Source: JAQWQB01 sp047636995
GTDB taxonomy: Bacteria; Bacteroidota; Bacteroidia; Flavobacteriales_D; Sanyastnellaceae
Length of the DNA: 64,000 nt
NCBI GenBank assembly: GCA_047636995.1
Contig: JBLIGQ010000003.1
Span: 56,139-120,138 of the forward strand
Reading direction: 5' to 3'
Numbering within the stretch: the stretch's first letter is position 1; the number at the start of each line of letters is the position of its first letter. Positions 34,663 through 43,098 of the stretch are shown piece by piece. Under the pieces are notes generated by a model that was not told where the DNA came from, did not search any database, and saw only the letters and a program-made list of their open reading frames with translations. The position numbers and the translations under genes are program-made.

Positions 34663-34992
34663 ATGAAAAAATTCATTGCTGTACTTGCTCTTTTAATTGG
34701 AGGATTGTTTTTTACCAATCCAAAGATGGATGATTTTCAAAGCTTTGTGCTGATACAGCTCGAGAAGAAGTTGGGCGAAAATGGAGCTGCAAACTCAGCA
34801 ATGGGTGAATTGCTCCAGAGGAATTTGGTAAATGTAGCTGCTGGAGTAGCAAAGAATTTAACGGTTAGAAAAGACTTCTTCATTTGCTCTGTTTATTCAC
34901 TGGACATGGGGTCTAACAACTTTAGCTACATAGGAGTTGGCACGGCATTCATTCCCCTTCAATCTGAACAACCAACAGATTGGCTCGAATGA
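34663..34992 (+). CDS. Secreted DUF4359-like small protein
   Basis: A 109-residue protein with an N-terminal signal or anchor (KKFIAVLALLIGGLFF) directly followed by TNPKMDDFQSFVLIQL. The C-terminal block TVRKDFFICSVYSLDMGSNNFSYIGVGTAFIPL follows the DUF4359 pattern of an 'R-N/D-F-F-x-x-S-x-Y' element and a final glycine-rich strand. The assignment is by pattern memory and moderate. Its stop overlaps the start of the hexosaminidase (ATGA). Confidence 0.8.
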   Translation: MKKFIAVLALLIGGLFFTNPKMDDFQSFVLIQLEKKLGENGAANSAMGELLQRNLVNVAAGVAKNLTVRKDFFICSVYSLDMGSNNFSYIGVGTAFIPLQSEQPTDWLE

Positions 34993-37223
34993 CGTGTCCG
35001 AAATCTATTTTTCTAATCTTCTTTTTCGGGCTCTTGATTAGCTGTGAGACGGAAGTGAGAAATAGTAATGTGACAACTTTGGTCGCTCCAACTATTATTC
35101 CGGAGCCCAATCTGTGTCATTCAAAAAATTATTTCGCGAAGCTTAATACGGAAATAGCTTTCAATGTCCATGATGACCTGCTTCGCGAAGCAGATTTGCT
35201 TAAAGATCTGCTTATTCAAAAAGGCTGTAGTGTATACGATGGAGAAACCAAAGCGTCGCAAATCTCCTTTTCTTTGGTTGATAGTCTTCAAAAAGAGGCC
35301 TACGTCATAGACATCACTGATCATCATATTTCCATTGAATCTTCATCTTCAGCAGGGGCGTTTTACGCGGTTCAAAGTTTGGTGCAATTGTTAGAAAAGT
35401 CCATTTTCACATCGGATGGTGTTCAGATGGTTGCAGTTCACATAGAAGATACCCCACGCTTCAAACACCGCGGAATGTTGTTTGATTGTTGCAGACATTT
35501 CATGTCAGTGGATTTTGTGAAACGCTACCTTGATCTGCTGGCCTCTTATAAGATGAATGTGCTTCATTGGCACCTAACAGAGGACCAAGGTTGGCGCGTT
35601 GCCTCAGATGCCTACCCTAAGCTTACTGAAATTGGCGCTTTTAGAACCGAATTAGACGGCAGCACCCATGGTGGGTTCTATTCTAAAGCTGACATGAAGG
35701 CCGTTGTGGCTTATGCTGCAGAGCGGCATATTACGGTGATTCCAGAGATTGAAATGCCCGGACATAGTTCTGCGGCGATTGCTGCCTACCCTTGGTTGAG
35801 TTGCACCCAAGAACAGATTGAAGTAGAGAATGAATGGGGTGTTTTCAAAGATATTTATTGCGCCGGGAATGATAGCACCATTCAATTTCTAGAAACGATT
35901 TTGGATGAGGTATGTGAAATTTTTCCTTCTACCTACATTCACATTGGTGGTGATGAAGCGCCGAAAACCCGCTGGGAGAGTTGTTCAAAATGTCAGCATC
36001 GCATTCAGACAGAGTCATTGGAAGATGAGCACCATCTTCAAAGTTGGTTCATTCAACACTTCGTAAATTACCTAGCAGTGAAGGGGCGTAAGGCTGTGGG
36101 TTGGGATGAGATTCTTGAAGGCGGTTTGCCTAAGGGAGCGGTTGTGCAATCATGGAGGGGTTTTGAAGGAGGGATGGAAGCAGCCAGACAGGGTCATGAA
36201 GTCATTATGTCGCCCACAAGTCATGCCTACTTTGATTATCCTATCAAAAGCATTGATGTAGCGAAAGTGTATGCATTTGACCCCGTGCCTGACAGTCTCA
36301 CTGCTTCTGAAACTCAAATGATCATTGGAGGTGAGTGTAATATGTGGACAGAGCATGCGCCTCAAGAAAAAGTAGACCAGAAGATGTTTCCGCGAATGCT
36401 TGCCATGGCAGAGGTGCTTTGGACACAGCCTGAACAGATGAATGAAACAAAGTTCTTCCAGAAATTGGTTAATGAATATCCACGCTTAAGAGCCAAAGGA
36501 GTTGACTTTGGTGTAGAAGCAATTCCAGTTTCAGTGGCACCAGCGAAGTCTGATGTGGAAGGAAAAGTAGCTGTTACCATTTCGAAAAAGATTGATGATG
36601 CGGAGGTTGTTTGGCGAAATGAGGGAACTTCAGAATGGAATTCACTTGACAGCCTGCCAATCATTGATGGAGATGTTGTTTTGGAAGTATTGACCAAGCG
36701 CTGGGGAGAAACGTATGGAGATGTTTTGTTTGTTCCACTTGCAGCGCACAAAGCGCTTTGGGCATCCATTGAGTTGCCAAATGGGTACAGTTCATACTAC
36801 ACTGCTGGTGGCAATGAGGCTCTGTTAGACGGAATGTGCGGAACAGGTGATTTTAGAGATGGAAGATGGCAGGCGCTTCAAAAGGAAGACTTAGAAGCGA
36901 TTATATCATTTGATTCTAGTCAAACCATCTCCTCAGTAAGTACACAGTTTTATACGTACAGCAACGCATGGATTTTCATACCACTTGAAGTTAAGGTGTT
37001 GTGTGAGACAAGAGACGGGGAGTGGGAGGAAGTTGCATCAATGGTGAACCCACTAGCCCTGAATGATCAACAACAAGGTGTTGTTCCGATGTCCGTTTCT
37101 TTTGATGCTGTTCAGACTAAACGTTTGAAATTCATTGCGGTAAATAGAAAGCTATGTCCTGCATGGCATGATGCACCAGGTGAACCCGCATGGTTGTTTT
37201 GTGACGAAATAATCGTAAGGTAG
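34989..37223 (+). CDS. GH20 beta-N-acetylhexosaminidase lipoprotein
   Basis: A 744-residue glycoside hydrolase that removes terminal GlcNAc or GalNAc from glycans. The ATG at 34989 gives a lipoprotein signal with lipobox LISC (C19). Order: GH20b domain (about 30-150), catalytic barrel with LHWHLTEDQGWR and the catalytic pair D322-E323 in HIGGDEAPKTRW, then a C-terminal beta domain of about 220 residues ending AWLFCDEIIV. Chitin or peptidoglycan/glycoprotein sugars are possible substrates. The start overlaps the previous stop. Confidence 0.95.
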   Translation: MTCPKSIFLIFFFGLLISCETEVRNSNVTTLVAPTIIPEPNLCHSKNYFAKLNTEIAFNVHDDLLREADLLKDLLIQKGCSVYDGETKASQISFSLVDSLQKEAYVIDITDHHISIESSSSAGAFYAVQSLVQLLEKSIFTSDGVQMVAVHIEDTPRFKHRGMLFDCCRHFMSVDFVKRYLDLLASYKMNVLHWHLTEDQGWRVASDAYPKLTEIGAFRTELDGSTHGGFYSKADMKAVVAYAAERHITVIPEIEMPGHSSAAIAAYPWLSCTQEQIEVENEWGVFKDIYCAGNDSTIQFLETILDEVCEIFPSTYIHIGGDEAPKTRWESCSKCQHRIQTESLEDEHHLQSWFIQHFVNYLAVKGRKAVGWDEILEGGLPKGAVVQSWRGFEGGMEAARQGHEVIMSPTSHAYFDYPIKSIDVAKVYAFDPVPDSLTASETQMIIGGECNMWTEHAPQEKVDQKMFPRMLAMAEVLWTQPEQMNETKFFQKLVNEYPRLRAKGVDFGVEAIPVSVAPAKSDVEGKVAVTISKKIDDAEVVWRNEGTSEWNSLDSLPIIDGDVVLEVLTKRWGETYGDVLFVPLAAHKALWASIELPNGYSSYYTAGGNEALLDGMCGTGDFRDGRWQALQKEDLEAIISFDSSQTISSVSTQFYTYSNAWIFIPLEVKVLCETRDGEWEEVASMVNPLALNDQQQGVVPMSVSFDAVQTKRLKFIAVNRKLCPAWHDAPGEPAWLFCDEIIVR

Positions 37224-37493
37224 TTACTGTAGGAACTCTGGCATTGGCTTCCAGTGGGTGACATCAGCAAAAAAGTGATTGCTATTTCCTTCGCCCTGCC
37301 AGAAATGCAACCCATGCTTTTCTTGTTTGTCAGGACGATCAATGTAGAAGTCTTTTAGGAATTTGAGAACAATTACTTCGCGTAGCTCAAAATTCAATTC
37401 CATTCCAGGAAGGTATACTTTGTTCTTTGGGATGTAAGCCAATACCCGTTGCTCATGTTTCGGTAGTTCCTTTCTAACTTCAATCCAGTTCAA
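37224..37493 (-). CDS. DUF551-like small protein, TTG start
   Basis: The product opens LNWIEVRKELPKHEQRVLAYIP and ends DVTHWKPMPEFL, which is the W...LP...V and HW.PLP pattern of DUF551. No ATG is available: TTG at 37493 puts the family N terminus at the protein start, while TTG at 37529 would add 12 residues. Either way it overlaps the end of the response regulator gene, so it is probably translated by coupling. About 89 residues, cytoplasmic, function unknown. It ends 1 nt after the convergent hexosaminidase gene. Confidence 0.7.
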   Translation of the reverse strand: MNWIEVRKELPKHEQRVLAYIPKNKVYLPGMELNFELREVIVLKFLKDFYIDRPDKQEKHGLHFWQGEGNSNHFFADVTHWKPMPEFLQ

Positions 37494-37884
37494 CGTGCTC
37501 GTAGTTTTGTTGAATGAGGTATTTCTCAATTTTGTCTTCTGTCAAAGGCTTTTCGATGTAGCATTTAACTTGCTCGTAAGATTGAGCCTTACTCTTATCG
37601 TCCCAATGTAATGAAGAGCTTAAAATCATCACATCAGCCTTGCAGTTGATTCGTTCTAAGTGAAATAGAAATTCCCATCCATCCATTTCTGGCATGTTGA
37701 TGTCGAGCAGAATCAAATCTGGACGAGCAATTTTCCCTTCTTCTAAATAACGAATTACCAAGCGTGCATCATAAAATGTATTGATTGTAGAGCTGGGTAA
37801 AACGAATGATAAGAACTGCCGGTTCAATAAGTTGTTGATGGCATCATCATCTATTAGCACTATGTTTTTGAATTGAGAGGTCAT
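37480..37884 (-). CDS. Stand-alone response regulator receiver protein
   Basis: A 134-residue CheY-like protein made of a single receiver domain. The acidic pair is in VLIDDDAINN, the phosphoacceptor aspartate is in LLDINMPEMDGWEF, the switch serine in MILSSSL and the conserved lysine in YIEKPLT. There is no output domain and no histidine kinase gene nearby, so the partner is unknown. It overlaps the following small gene. Confidence 0.93.
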   Translation of the reverse strand: MTSQFKNIVLIDDDAINNLLNRQFLSFVLPSSTINTFYDARLVIRYLEEGKIARPDLILLDINMPEMDGWEFLFHLERINCKADVMILSSSLHWDDKSKAQSYEQVKCYIEKPLTEDKIEKYLIQQNYEHVELD

Positions 37885-37997
37885 TGCGTGTGGCTAACTT
37901 TTCATTTTGAATTTAGGCACATTTCTGTCGCACAATTCACCCTAAACCAAAGGTTATCATGTATGAATGGTGAATAGGACTGATTTAGATGAAAATA

Positions 37998-38774
37998 CTA
38001 TTTCCCTGTAAATGAGGGTTTTCTTTTTTCTAAGAATGCCTGAACACCCTCTTTATAGTCTTGAGTTTCACTTGCAGCGGTTTGAATTTTTTCCTCTAAC
38101 TTGAGTTGAGCAGTTAAGTCATTGGTCATGGAAGCATTGAAAGCGCGTTTGGTGAGTCCAAGTCCCTTAGTGGGAAGTCCTGCTAATTTCGATGCGAGTT
38201 TTGCGACCTCTTGATCAAAGACATTGTCGGCGAAAAAGGCGTAAATCATTCCCATTCTTTCAGCCTCTTCTGCAGTGACCTTATCAGCTAACATGGCCAG
38301 TGCAGACGCTTTTTGAAAGCCAATGATTCGTGGAAGGAAGAATGTGCCAGCACTGTCTGGAATCAAGCCTATTTTTGAAAAAGCTTGAATGAAATTGGCA
38401 CTTTCCTTTGCTACGCAGATGTCACAAGCCAGGGCAATGTTAGCTCCAGCACCGGCGGCTACGCCATTCACTGCACCAATAAATGGCTTTTCAATGTTTC
38501 GAATGCGCTGAATGATTGGATTGTAATGCTCTCGCACAATCTTCGTTAGTTCTGGTCCGTCTGGGTCCATTACCTCTGCTAAATCCTGTCCGGCACAAAA
38601 AGCTTTCCCTTCGCCAATCAGAACAATACAGCGAACGGCATCATTCTTTTCAGCCTCGTCTAGTTCGCTCTGCAAGGCCAAAGCCATGGTGCGATTGAAA
38701 CTATTAAAGACCGCCGGGCGATTGAGCGTGATTTCCAATACGCCACTAGTTAATTTTGAAATGATCTCAGACAT
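37998..38774 (-). CDS. Enoyl-CoA hydratase/isomerase (PaaG-like)
   Basis: A 258-residue crotonase-fold enzyme. The ATG at 38774 (MSEIISKL) is preferred to 38819 because of alignment with the family. The oxyanion-hole blocks are GKAFCAGQDLAEV and NGVAAGAGANIALACDICV. An aspartate in IPDSAGTFFLPR replaces the hydratase glutamate position, as in PaaG-type isomerases acting on epoxyphenylacetyl-CoA. No paa genes surround it, so the substrate is open. About 110 nt separates it from the response regulator gene. Confidence 0.88.
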   Translation of the reverse strand: MSEIISKLTSGVLEITLNRPAVFNSFNRTMALALQSELDEAEKNDAVRCIVLIGEGKAFCAGQDLAEVMDPDGPELTKIVREHYNPIIQRIRNIEKPFIGAVNGVAAGAGANIALACDICVAKESANFIQAFSKIGLIPDSAGTFFLPRIIGFQKASALAMLADKVTAEEAERMGMIYAFFADNVFDQEVAKLASKLAGLPTKGLGLTKRAFNASMTNDLTAQLKLEEKIQTAASETQDYKEGVQAFLEKRKPSFTGK

Positions 38775-38874
38775 GCTCTTCGAATTTTTGTGCAAGATAG
38801 AATGCAGAATTGAAAGCACAGAATAAAAGCGACCTTCAACAGCAGAAAAATAAATTCATAACGTTGGAGTTCTA

Positions 38875-39816
38875 ATGTCTATTTCGAAAAAATTCAAAAA
38901 GCGTTCCATTGTTGCGGTATTACTCTGTTTAATAGGGCTTTACGCTGGGGTGTTTCATGTTGCCCCAGCTATTATTTTGCATCCAAGGCGAATGAGTGAA
39001 GTGAAATTGATTGAGTATTTTGGTGACATTCCTCTGCCTTTAGCCAACAATCAAAAGTCTACCTATGTGTCAATACCAACTAAGGATGGGATTTGCCTGT
39101 CATCGTGGCTCCTTCAACCCAAAGAAGCGAGTGCACAAGGAACACTCATTTTTATACATGGAATATGCGGTTCGAAGGAGTTTCAGCTCAAATATGCTGA
39201 GGCGTTTGTAGATTTGGGGCTGAATGTGGTGGTCTTTGATTTGCGTGCGCACGGACAAAGTGGAGGCGAAAATTGCACATATGGCTATTGTGAAAAGCAC
39301 GATGTATCTTCCATCATAGATTGGCTAACTGCTTCTGGGGTGGAAGGTCAAATTGGGTTGTATGGCACTTCGCTTGGAGGAGCAATTGCGCTTCAGACGG
39401 CGGCAATTGATGATTGAATAGATTTTCTGATCATAGAATCTACTTTCGCCACCTTGGAAGAAGTAACGTTCGCGTACATGGATCGAATTAGTCCTGTAAG
39501 CAGCAAGTACATCTCGGGTTTGGTTTTGGCAGCTGCAGGAAGAAAGGGAGGTTTCGAACCGGATTCAATTAAACCTGAATTGGCTGCAGCCCAAATTTCA
39601 ATTCCAGTATTTATGTCTCATGGCACAGCAGATGTCCATATTCCAATCAAGCAGGGTCGGCGAAATTTTGATCATTTGAAATCATCCCTAAAAGAGTGGC
39701 ATCCGATCAGGGGAGCAGATCACAATTCTGTTCACGCCGTTGGTGGCAAGTCGTATCAAAATGAAATTGAGCAGTTTATTCTGAATCAGCTTCCTTCTTT
39801 TCAGGAGTGTCAGTAG
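38875..39816 (+). pseudogene. Alpha/beta hydrolase interrupted by one in-frame TGA
   Basis: Codons 1-180 encode an N-terminal anchor and the first half of a serine hydrolase, with FIHGICGSKEF and the nucleophile elbow GTSLGG. A TGA at 39415-39417 then stops the frame. The same frame continues without any shift for 133 codons, IDFLIIESTFATLEEV first, and carries the acid in SHGTADVHIP and the histidine in GADHNSVH. CGA to TGA would restore an Arg at a place where similar hydrolases often have a basic residue. All catalytic residues survive, so the mutation is recent, a base-calling error, or a case of read-through. The 3' end overlaps the rlu gene by 41 nt. Confidence 0.85.
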
Positions 39817-40867
39817 AAGTTTCAGCATCAGTAGCATCAGCAATATGAGTATTGTCAGCAACCTCATGGTCAGAAGTGTCTATAGAAGCTTCCTCTGTAT
39901 CAGACGCATCATCATTAGCAACCTCAATCTCAGCATCCTCATCCGCAGCGGGCTTGTTTTGGAATGTGTGAAGTAATTTCTGCAGTGTTACAAACTTCTT
40001 CGGCATCGCAATTCGGATGTCCATTGGCTCATGTGAAACCGGATGATTGAATTGCAAGCGTGTTGCGGTCAAGTACATTCCACGCCCTTTCAAACGGGTA
40101 CGCATACCGTGGTCTTTATCGCCCATGATCGGATGACCTGCCCAAGCACTGTGCAAACGTAATTGGTGCTTTCGACCTGTTACGGGATTCATTTCAACCA
40201 TTGAGAAAACTTCAAGGCCTTCACCTTCTTCGCTCACCCACAATGGTTTGATTACACTTTTGGCTGTCTTGCCATCTACTTGCAGGTGAATGTCAATTCG
40301 ATCATTCACTGGTCCTACAACGAATGCATTGTAGGTTTTTTTAATTTCTTTGTTGACGAACATCTGACCCAAAGCCACTTGTGCTGACTTGGTTTTCGCA
40401 CACAAAACAAGGCCAGAGGTTGGCGCGTCCAATCTATGCACTGGAGAAGGATGTGGAAGTGCATCAATCTCGTTGGTCTCCTCTAAATTGTATGGAAGTG
40501 TTCGCTCTAACGTTTGGTGCTGATTTCCATTTACAGGAACACCAGGTGCTTTATTGATTACGGCAATGTGTTCATCTTCGTAGACCACATTCACTTCAAC
40601 TTCCCAATCTGGGTGCGCTTTTGGATCTTGGTATAACTTGATCATCATACCTGATTTCACAATTGTGCGTTCGCCAGCCGTTAAACCATGAACGATGATC
40701 CGTCCGTCTTTCAATGCTTTCTTCACAGACTTGCGCGAAGGCAACGAATGGAAAATACCAAGTAAATAGCCATACGCCTCTTCTTCAATATCGCCTTCAA
40801 CACTATGTTGTTCGACGACCTTGCGCGATTTTGCCTTGTTGTGAATTTGTTTTGGATGTGTTTTCAA
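39776..40867 (-). CDS. RluA-family pseudouridine synthase with acidic tail
   Basis: A 363-residue rRNA or tRNA pseudouridine synthase. An S4-like N-terminal region (SRKSVKKALKDGRIIVHG) precedes the catalytic domain with VHRLDAPTSGL, containing the catalytic aspartate, and GRKHQLRLH. After about residue 305 comes a 60-residue tail rich in Asp/Glu/Thr/Ser with no globular character, which is not usual for the family. The GTG at 40888 lies inside a predicted -7 box (TACCTTTG, minus 40895-40888), so TTG at 40867 is used here. The rRNA target is not certain. Confidence 0.85.
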   Translation of the reverse strand: MKTHPKQIHNKAKSRKVVEQHSVEGDIEEEAYGYLLGIFHSLPSRKSVKKALKDGRIIVHGLTAGERTIVKSGMMIKLYQDPKAHPDWEVEVNVVYEDEHIAVINKAPGVPVNGNQHQTLERTLPYNLEETNEIDALPHPSPVHRLDAPTSGLVLCAKTKSAQVALGQMFVNKEIKKTYNAFVVGPVNDRIDIHLQVDGKTAKSVIKPLWVSEEGEGLEVFSMVEMNPVTGRKHQLRLHSAWAGHPIMGDKDHGMRTRLKGRGMYLTATRLQFNHPVSHEPMDIRIAMPKKFVTLQKLLHTFQNKPAADEDAEIEVANDDASDTEEASIDTSDHEVADNTHIADATDAETSTDTPEKKEADSE

Positions 40868-40887
40868 ATCAACCGTATAAGTTAACA

Positions 40888-40895
40888 CAAAGGTA
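40888..40895 (-). promoter_or_regulatory. -7 box before the rlu gene
   Basis: TACCTTTG on the minus strand. It overlaps a GTG that would otherwise be the first start, so a transcript from this promoter would begin after that GTG. Confidence 0.5.
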
Positions 40896-41071
40896 GTTCA
40901 ATTCTAAAGGAAGCCATAACAAATGTACCAATGGTCTTTAACAATTCTTATGCGCACACTCATATCTGAAGCTGAGTTTTGTCAGTTTTCACTCCACTCA
41001 AGCGGTGTGCTTTAGGTAGAGAACAAATCCTTTCAGACGTGAAGGGGACCAAAGAAAAATAGAAGCCCAAT

Positions 41072-41429
41072 GAACCATTCCATTTTGAAGATGAAGTTTG
41101 GCAGAAACGCATGGAATTCTGCAAAATTTAGCTCCAATTTTTCACTGAGAGACTGGATGAAATTGTATCACAGTGTACAGATCAAGAAGTGCTAAAAGGC
41201 ATTGAGCGTTTTCAAAATCAATTCATTTTGCAGCGCAATGTTCTTGGTCGTTTCGTTCACCACATCAAAATGCATGAGCAAGAATTTGGTTGACGAAGTA
41301 AATGGCAATTTAGTGGCGGTTGATTTCAGATTGCTTGAAGACCACCCTGAAGAACGTGATCGTTATATGACCCTTGTTAAGTTGTAAGATGACCTCAAGC
41401 AGGAGTTGATGGATTTCTTAAGGAAGTAG
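41072..41429 (+). pseudogene. Decayed coiled-coil gene
   Basis: Joining two frames gives a plausible protein. Frame 2 from 41084 reads FEDEVWQKRMEFC, a TAG, then FFTERLDEIVSQCTDQEVLKG and FQNQFILQRNVLG. Around 41285 the sense moves to frame 3: VDFRLLEDHPEERDRY, a TAA at 41385-41387, then DDLKQELMDFLRK and a stop at 41429. So there are two nonsense codons and at least one frameshift. The pattern (FQNQFI..., then D-H-E...LK.EF..F..K) matches a small coiled-coil protein common in Flavobacteriia whose role is unknown to me. Its terminator at 41440 is still intact. Confidence 0.7.
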
Positions 41430-41439
41430 ATGTAAGGTT

Positions 41440-41470
41440 AAGAAGGGGGGCGAAAGGCCTCTCTTTTTTT
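41440..41470 (+). terminator. Terminator of the decayed gene
   Basis: AAGAAGGGG at 41440-41448 pairs with CCTCTCTT at 41458-41465 (one mismatch), followed by a T run to 41470. It is 11 nt after the last stop of the pseudogene. Confidence 0.6.
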
Positions 41471-41965
41471 GTGGATTTTTTAAATTGAAAGGCTCGTTTT
41501 TTAGATTTTTGATTAGTGAGGTTGTCAGACCGTCAGAGTTTAACCTCCATTTATATTGGTGCAATTGTGAGGATTGACATTTAGCAGCGTTCCTGTCTAG
41601 TTCCCTTTTCTTAAATGGGCGGAGAGGTCTGAAAGGGGAGTCTTATTCCAATGCAATGGAAAATTTGATCCCTTCAAACAGAACTACCTGACTGATCAAT
41701 TCTTCTAGATGTTCCTGCCTCAGGTATTTGCCTTCTTCAATTTTCGTTAGCGGTCTTGCAGAATGAGTTGGCGGGTTGGGAGGTGTTGTTGGGACCCTTG
41801 AGTAAATTGGTTTCATCCCCAGAAGGTCTTTGGGGTCCTCTATCAATTTCAGGGACCGTTTCGCGAACAATTTTGGTCATCTGATTTGGTGATTTCATCA
41901 ATTAGGAGAGGTTTAATGAAAGCTGATTCATGAGGTGAATAGACTAAAACGGTGAGGTGATACTT
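41471..41965. other. Non-coding remnant stretch
   Basis: No intact gene is seen in this part of the gap between the decayed gene and smpB. The only meaningful piece is the XRE-like fragment on the minus strand at 41643-41762. Confidence 0.5.
41643..41762 (-). pseudogene. Fragment resembling the C-terminal half of an XRE regulator
   Basis: The peptide SARPLTKIEEGKYLRQ followed by ELISQVVLFEGIKFSIALE resembles the last helices and tail of HipB/XRE-type repressors, where 'S-x-R-T-L-S-x-I-E-x-G-K' is followed by a hydrophobic helix and a short strand. The upstream codons of the same frame (proline-rich) do not look like an XRE N terminus, so this is at best a remnant. Confidence 0.3.
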
Positions 41966-42131
41966 ATGGAAGCTCGTATTCTGGTTCTCAACGGTCCGCA
42001 GATTGCGGAGTATCGGAGCTCGTGATTTAGGTTTGAGGGGATACTGTGGTTTTAACGATATAATTGACGCTTATGAAATGAAGAGTTACGGCCACAAAGT
42101 TGTGGTGGTTTGGGTGGTGGTTTTGTGGTGA
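41966..42131 (+). pseudogene. Frameshifted end of a small gene, copy 1 of the dispersed element
   Basis: An ATG at 41966 opens a reading of 19 codons; after a shift, the neighbouring frame continues RDLGLRGYCGFNDIIDAYEM and ends KVVVV with a few residues before TGA at 42129-42131. The ending AYEMKSYGHKVVVVW matches RYEVKRGGYKVVVVI encoded by the copy at 52183-52517. Family unknown; a winged-helix or HTH end is possible. Confidence 0.45.
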
Positions 42132-42204
42132 GTGGGTCGAAGGAGATGTTTAGCTTTAAGGGGCTGGTTGGATGGCGGGGGAGGAAGGGAGGGCCCGCGA
42201 GGGC
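42072..42204 (+). repeat. Dispersed element, copy 1 (inverted relative to copy 2)
   Basis: Two blocks match the copy at 52111-52227 on the other strand: the coding end at 42072-42110 and a GC-rich block at 42163-42204 starting GCTGGTTGGA and ending GAGGGCCCGCGAGGGC. The GC block has only two substitutions and one 4-nt indel between copies. Similarity resumes near 42244-42270 (AAAGTGTGTCAA). Confidence 0.75.
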
Positions 42205-42640
42205 TGGGTGTTAGTCAGTCATAAGCTCCTAGTTTAGATCTGTTGAGTGTGGTCAATAAAGTGTGTCAATCAAAAATAATTAATAAAGTATGCAAAAGGA
42301 ATAAACTCAAATAAGAACTTCTATTCCGATGAAAGACGAGAAGCTTACGAACTTTAGCCACTGGCATTAACTCGGGTGAAAAAAAGGGTGAAAGTGTACC
42401 CCAATATAAGGTCCCAAACAATTTTAAATCCATACCGATGAGTGATGGATAAAAGTTCAAAAACTTTCGCCCAGAATGGAAGTGACGACTACTTTTCTGC
42501 GCATTATTTATCCTTGACGCAATGCACAAAATGAGGTATTCATGCTTTTTCATTCGGATAAGCTTCAAAATCTGTGTTTCAAGCGTAAGAAGAAAATATC
42601 CAATATCTCTTCGCCATAACGAACTCACGTTGTGCATTCA
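42205..42640. other. Non-coding stretch before smpB
   Basis: No gene seen. It contains AAAGTGTGTCAA near 42257, shared with the second copy of the dispersed element. The rest is without recognisable coding sense on either strand. Confidence 0.5.
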
Positions 42641-42641
42641 C

Positions 42642-42649
42642 TACCTTTG
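42642..42649 (+). promoter_or_regulatory. -7 box abutting smpB
   Basis: TACCTTTG ends 5 nt before the smpB ATG at 42655, so the mRNA should be leaderless or carry only a base or two. The -33 region is not clear. Confidence 0.55.
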
Positions 42650-42654
42650 CCGCC

Positions 42655-43098
42655 ATGGCCATTGAGATTAAAAATAAAAAAGCCGCATACAAATACTTTC
42701 TCGTTGACGAGTACACTGCTGGTATTCAACTTACCGGAACAGAAATGAAGTCAATTAGAGTGGGGAAGGCAAGTATTATTGAGGCATTCTGTAAGTTCAA
42801 ACAGGATGAGCTTTTTCTTATCAATGCCTACATCGCAGAATATGAAAATGGCAGTCACGCCAATCATAAACCCAAACGCGAGCGGAAGCTCCTTTTGAAT
42901 AGAAGCGAGTTAACGAAGATTCAGAAGAAAACACGCGACCAAGGACAAACAATCGTTCCCATTGAAATGTACATCAATGAACGTGGATTCGTGAAGATTA
43001 GAATCTCCATTGCAAAGGGTAAGAAGCTGCATGATAAACGCGATGACCTTAAAGATAAGGACGTAAAGCGCGACATAGATAGAAGAATGAAGGAATGA
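42655..43098 (+). CDS. smpB: SsrA-binding protein SmpB
   Basis: A 147-residue partner of tmRNA in rescue of stalled ribosomes. It opens IEIKNKKAAYKYFLVDEYTAGIQLTGTEMKSIR, with the conserved G-x-E-x-K-S-x-R. The core H-x-P-x-R-x-R-K-L-L element appears as HKPKRERKLLLN, and the basic C-terminal tail is KKLHDKRDDLK onwards. Length is normal. The tmRNA gene is not in the window. Its stop overlaps the bioA start (ATGA). Confidence 0.97.
   Translation: MAIEIKNKKAAYKYFLVDEYTAGIQLTGTEMKSIRVGKASIIEAFCKFKQDELFLINAYIAEYENGSHANHKPKRERKLLLNRSELTKIQKKTRDQGQTIVPIEMYINERGFVKIRISIAKGKKLHDKRDDLKDKDVKRDIDRRMKE

Noticed and set aside
39415..39417. Selenocysteine or alternative coding at the TGA in the hydrolase
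   Set aside because: The position is not catalytic, no hairpin of SECIS type is evident, and other genes in the window use TGA as a normal stop.
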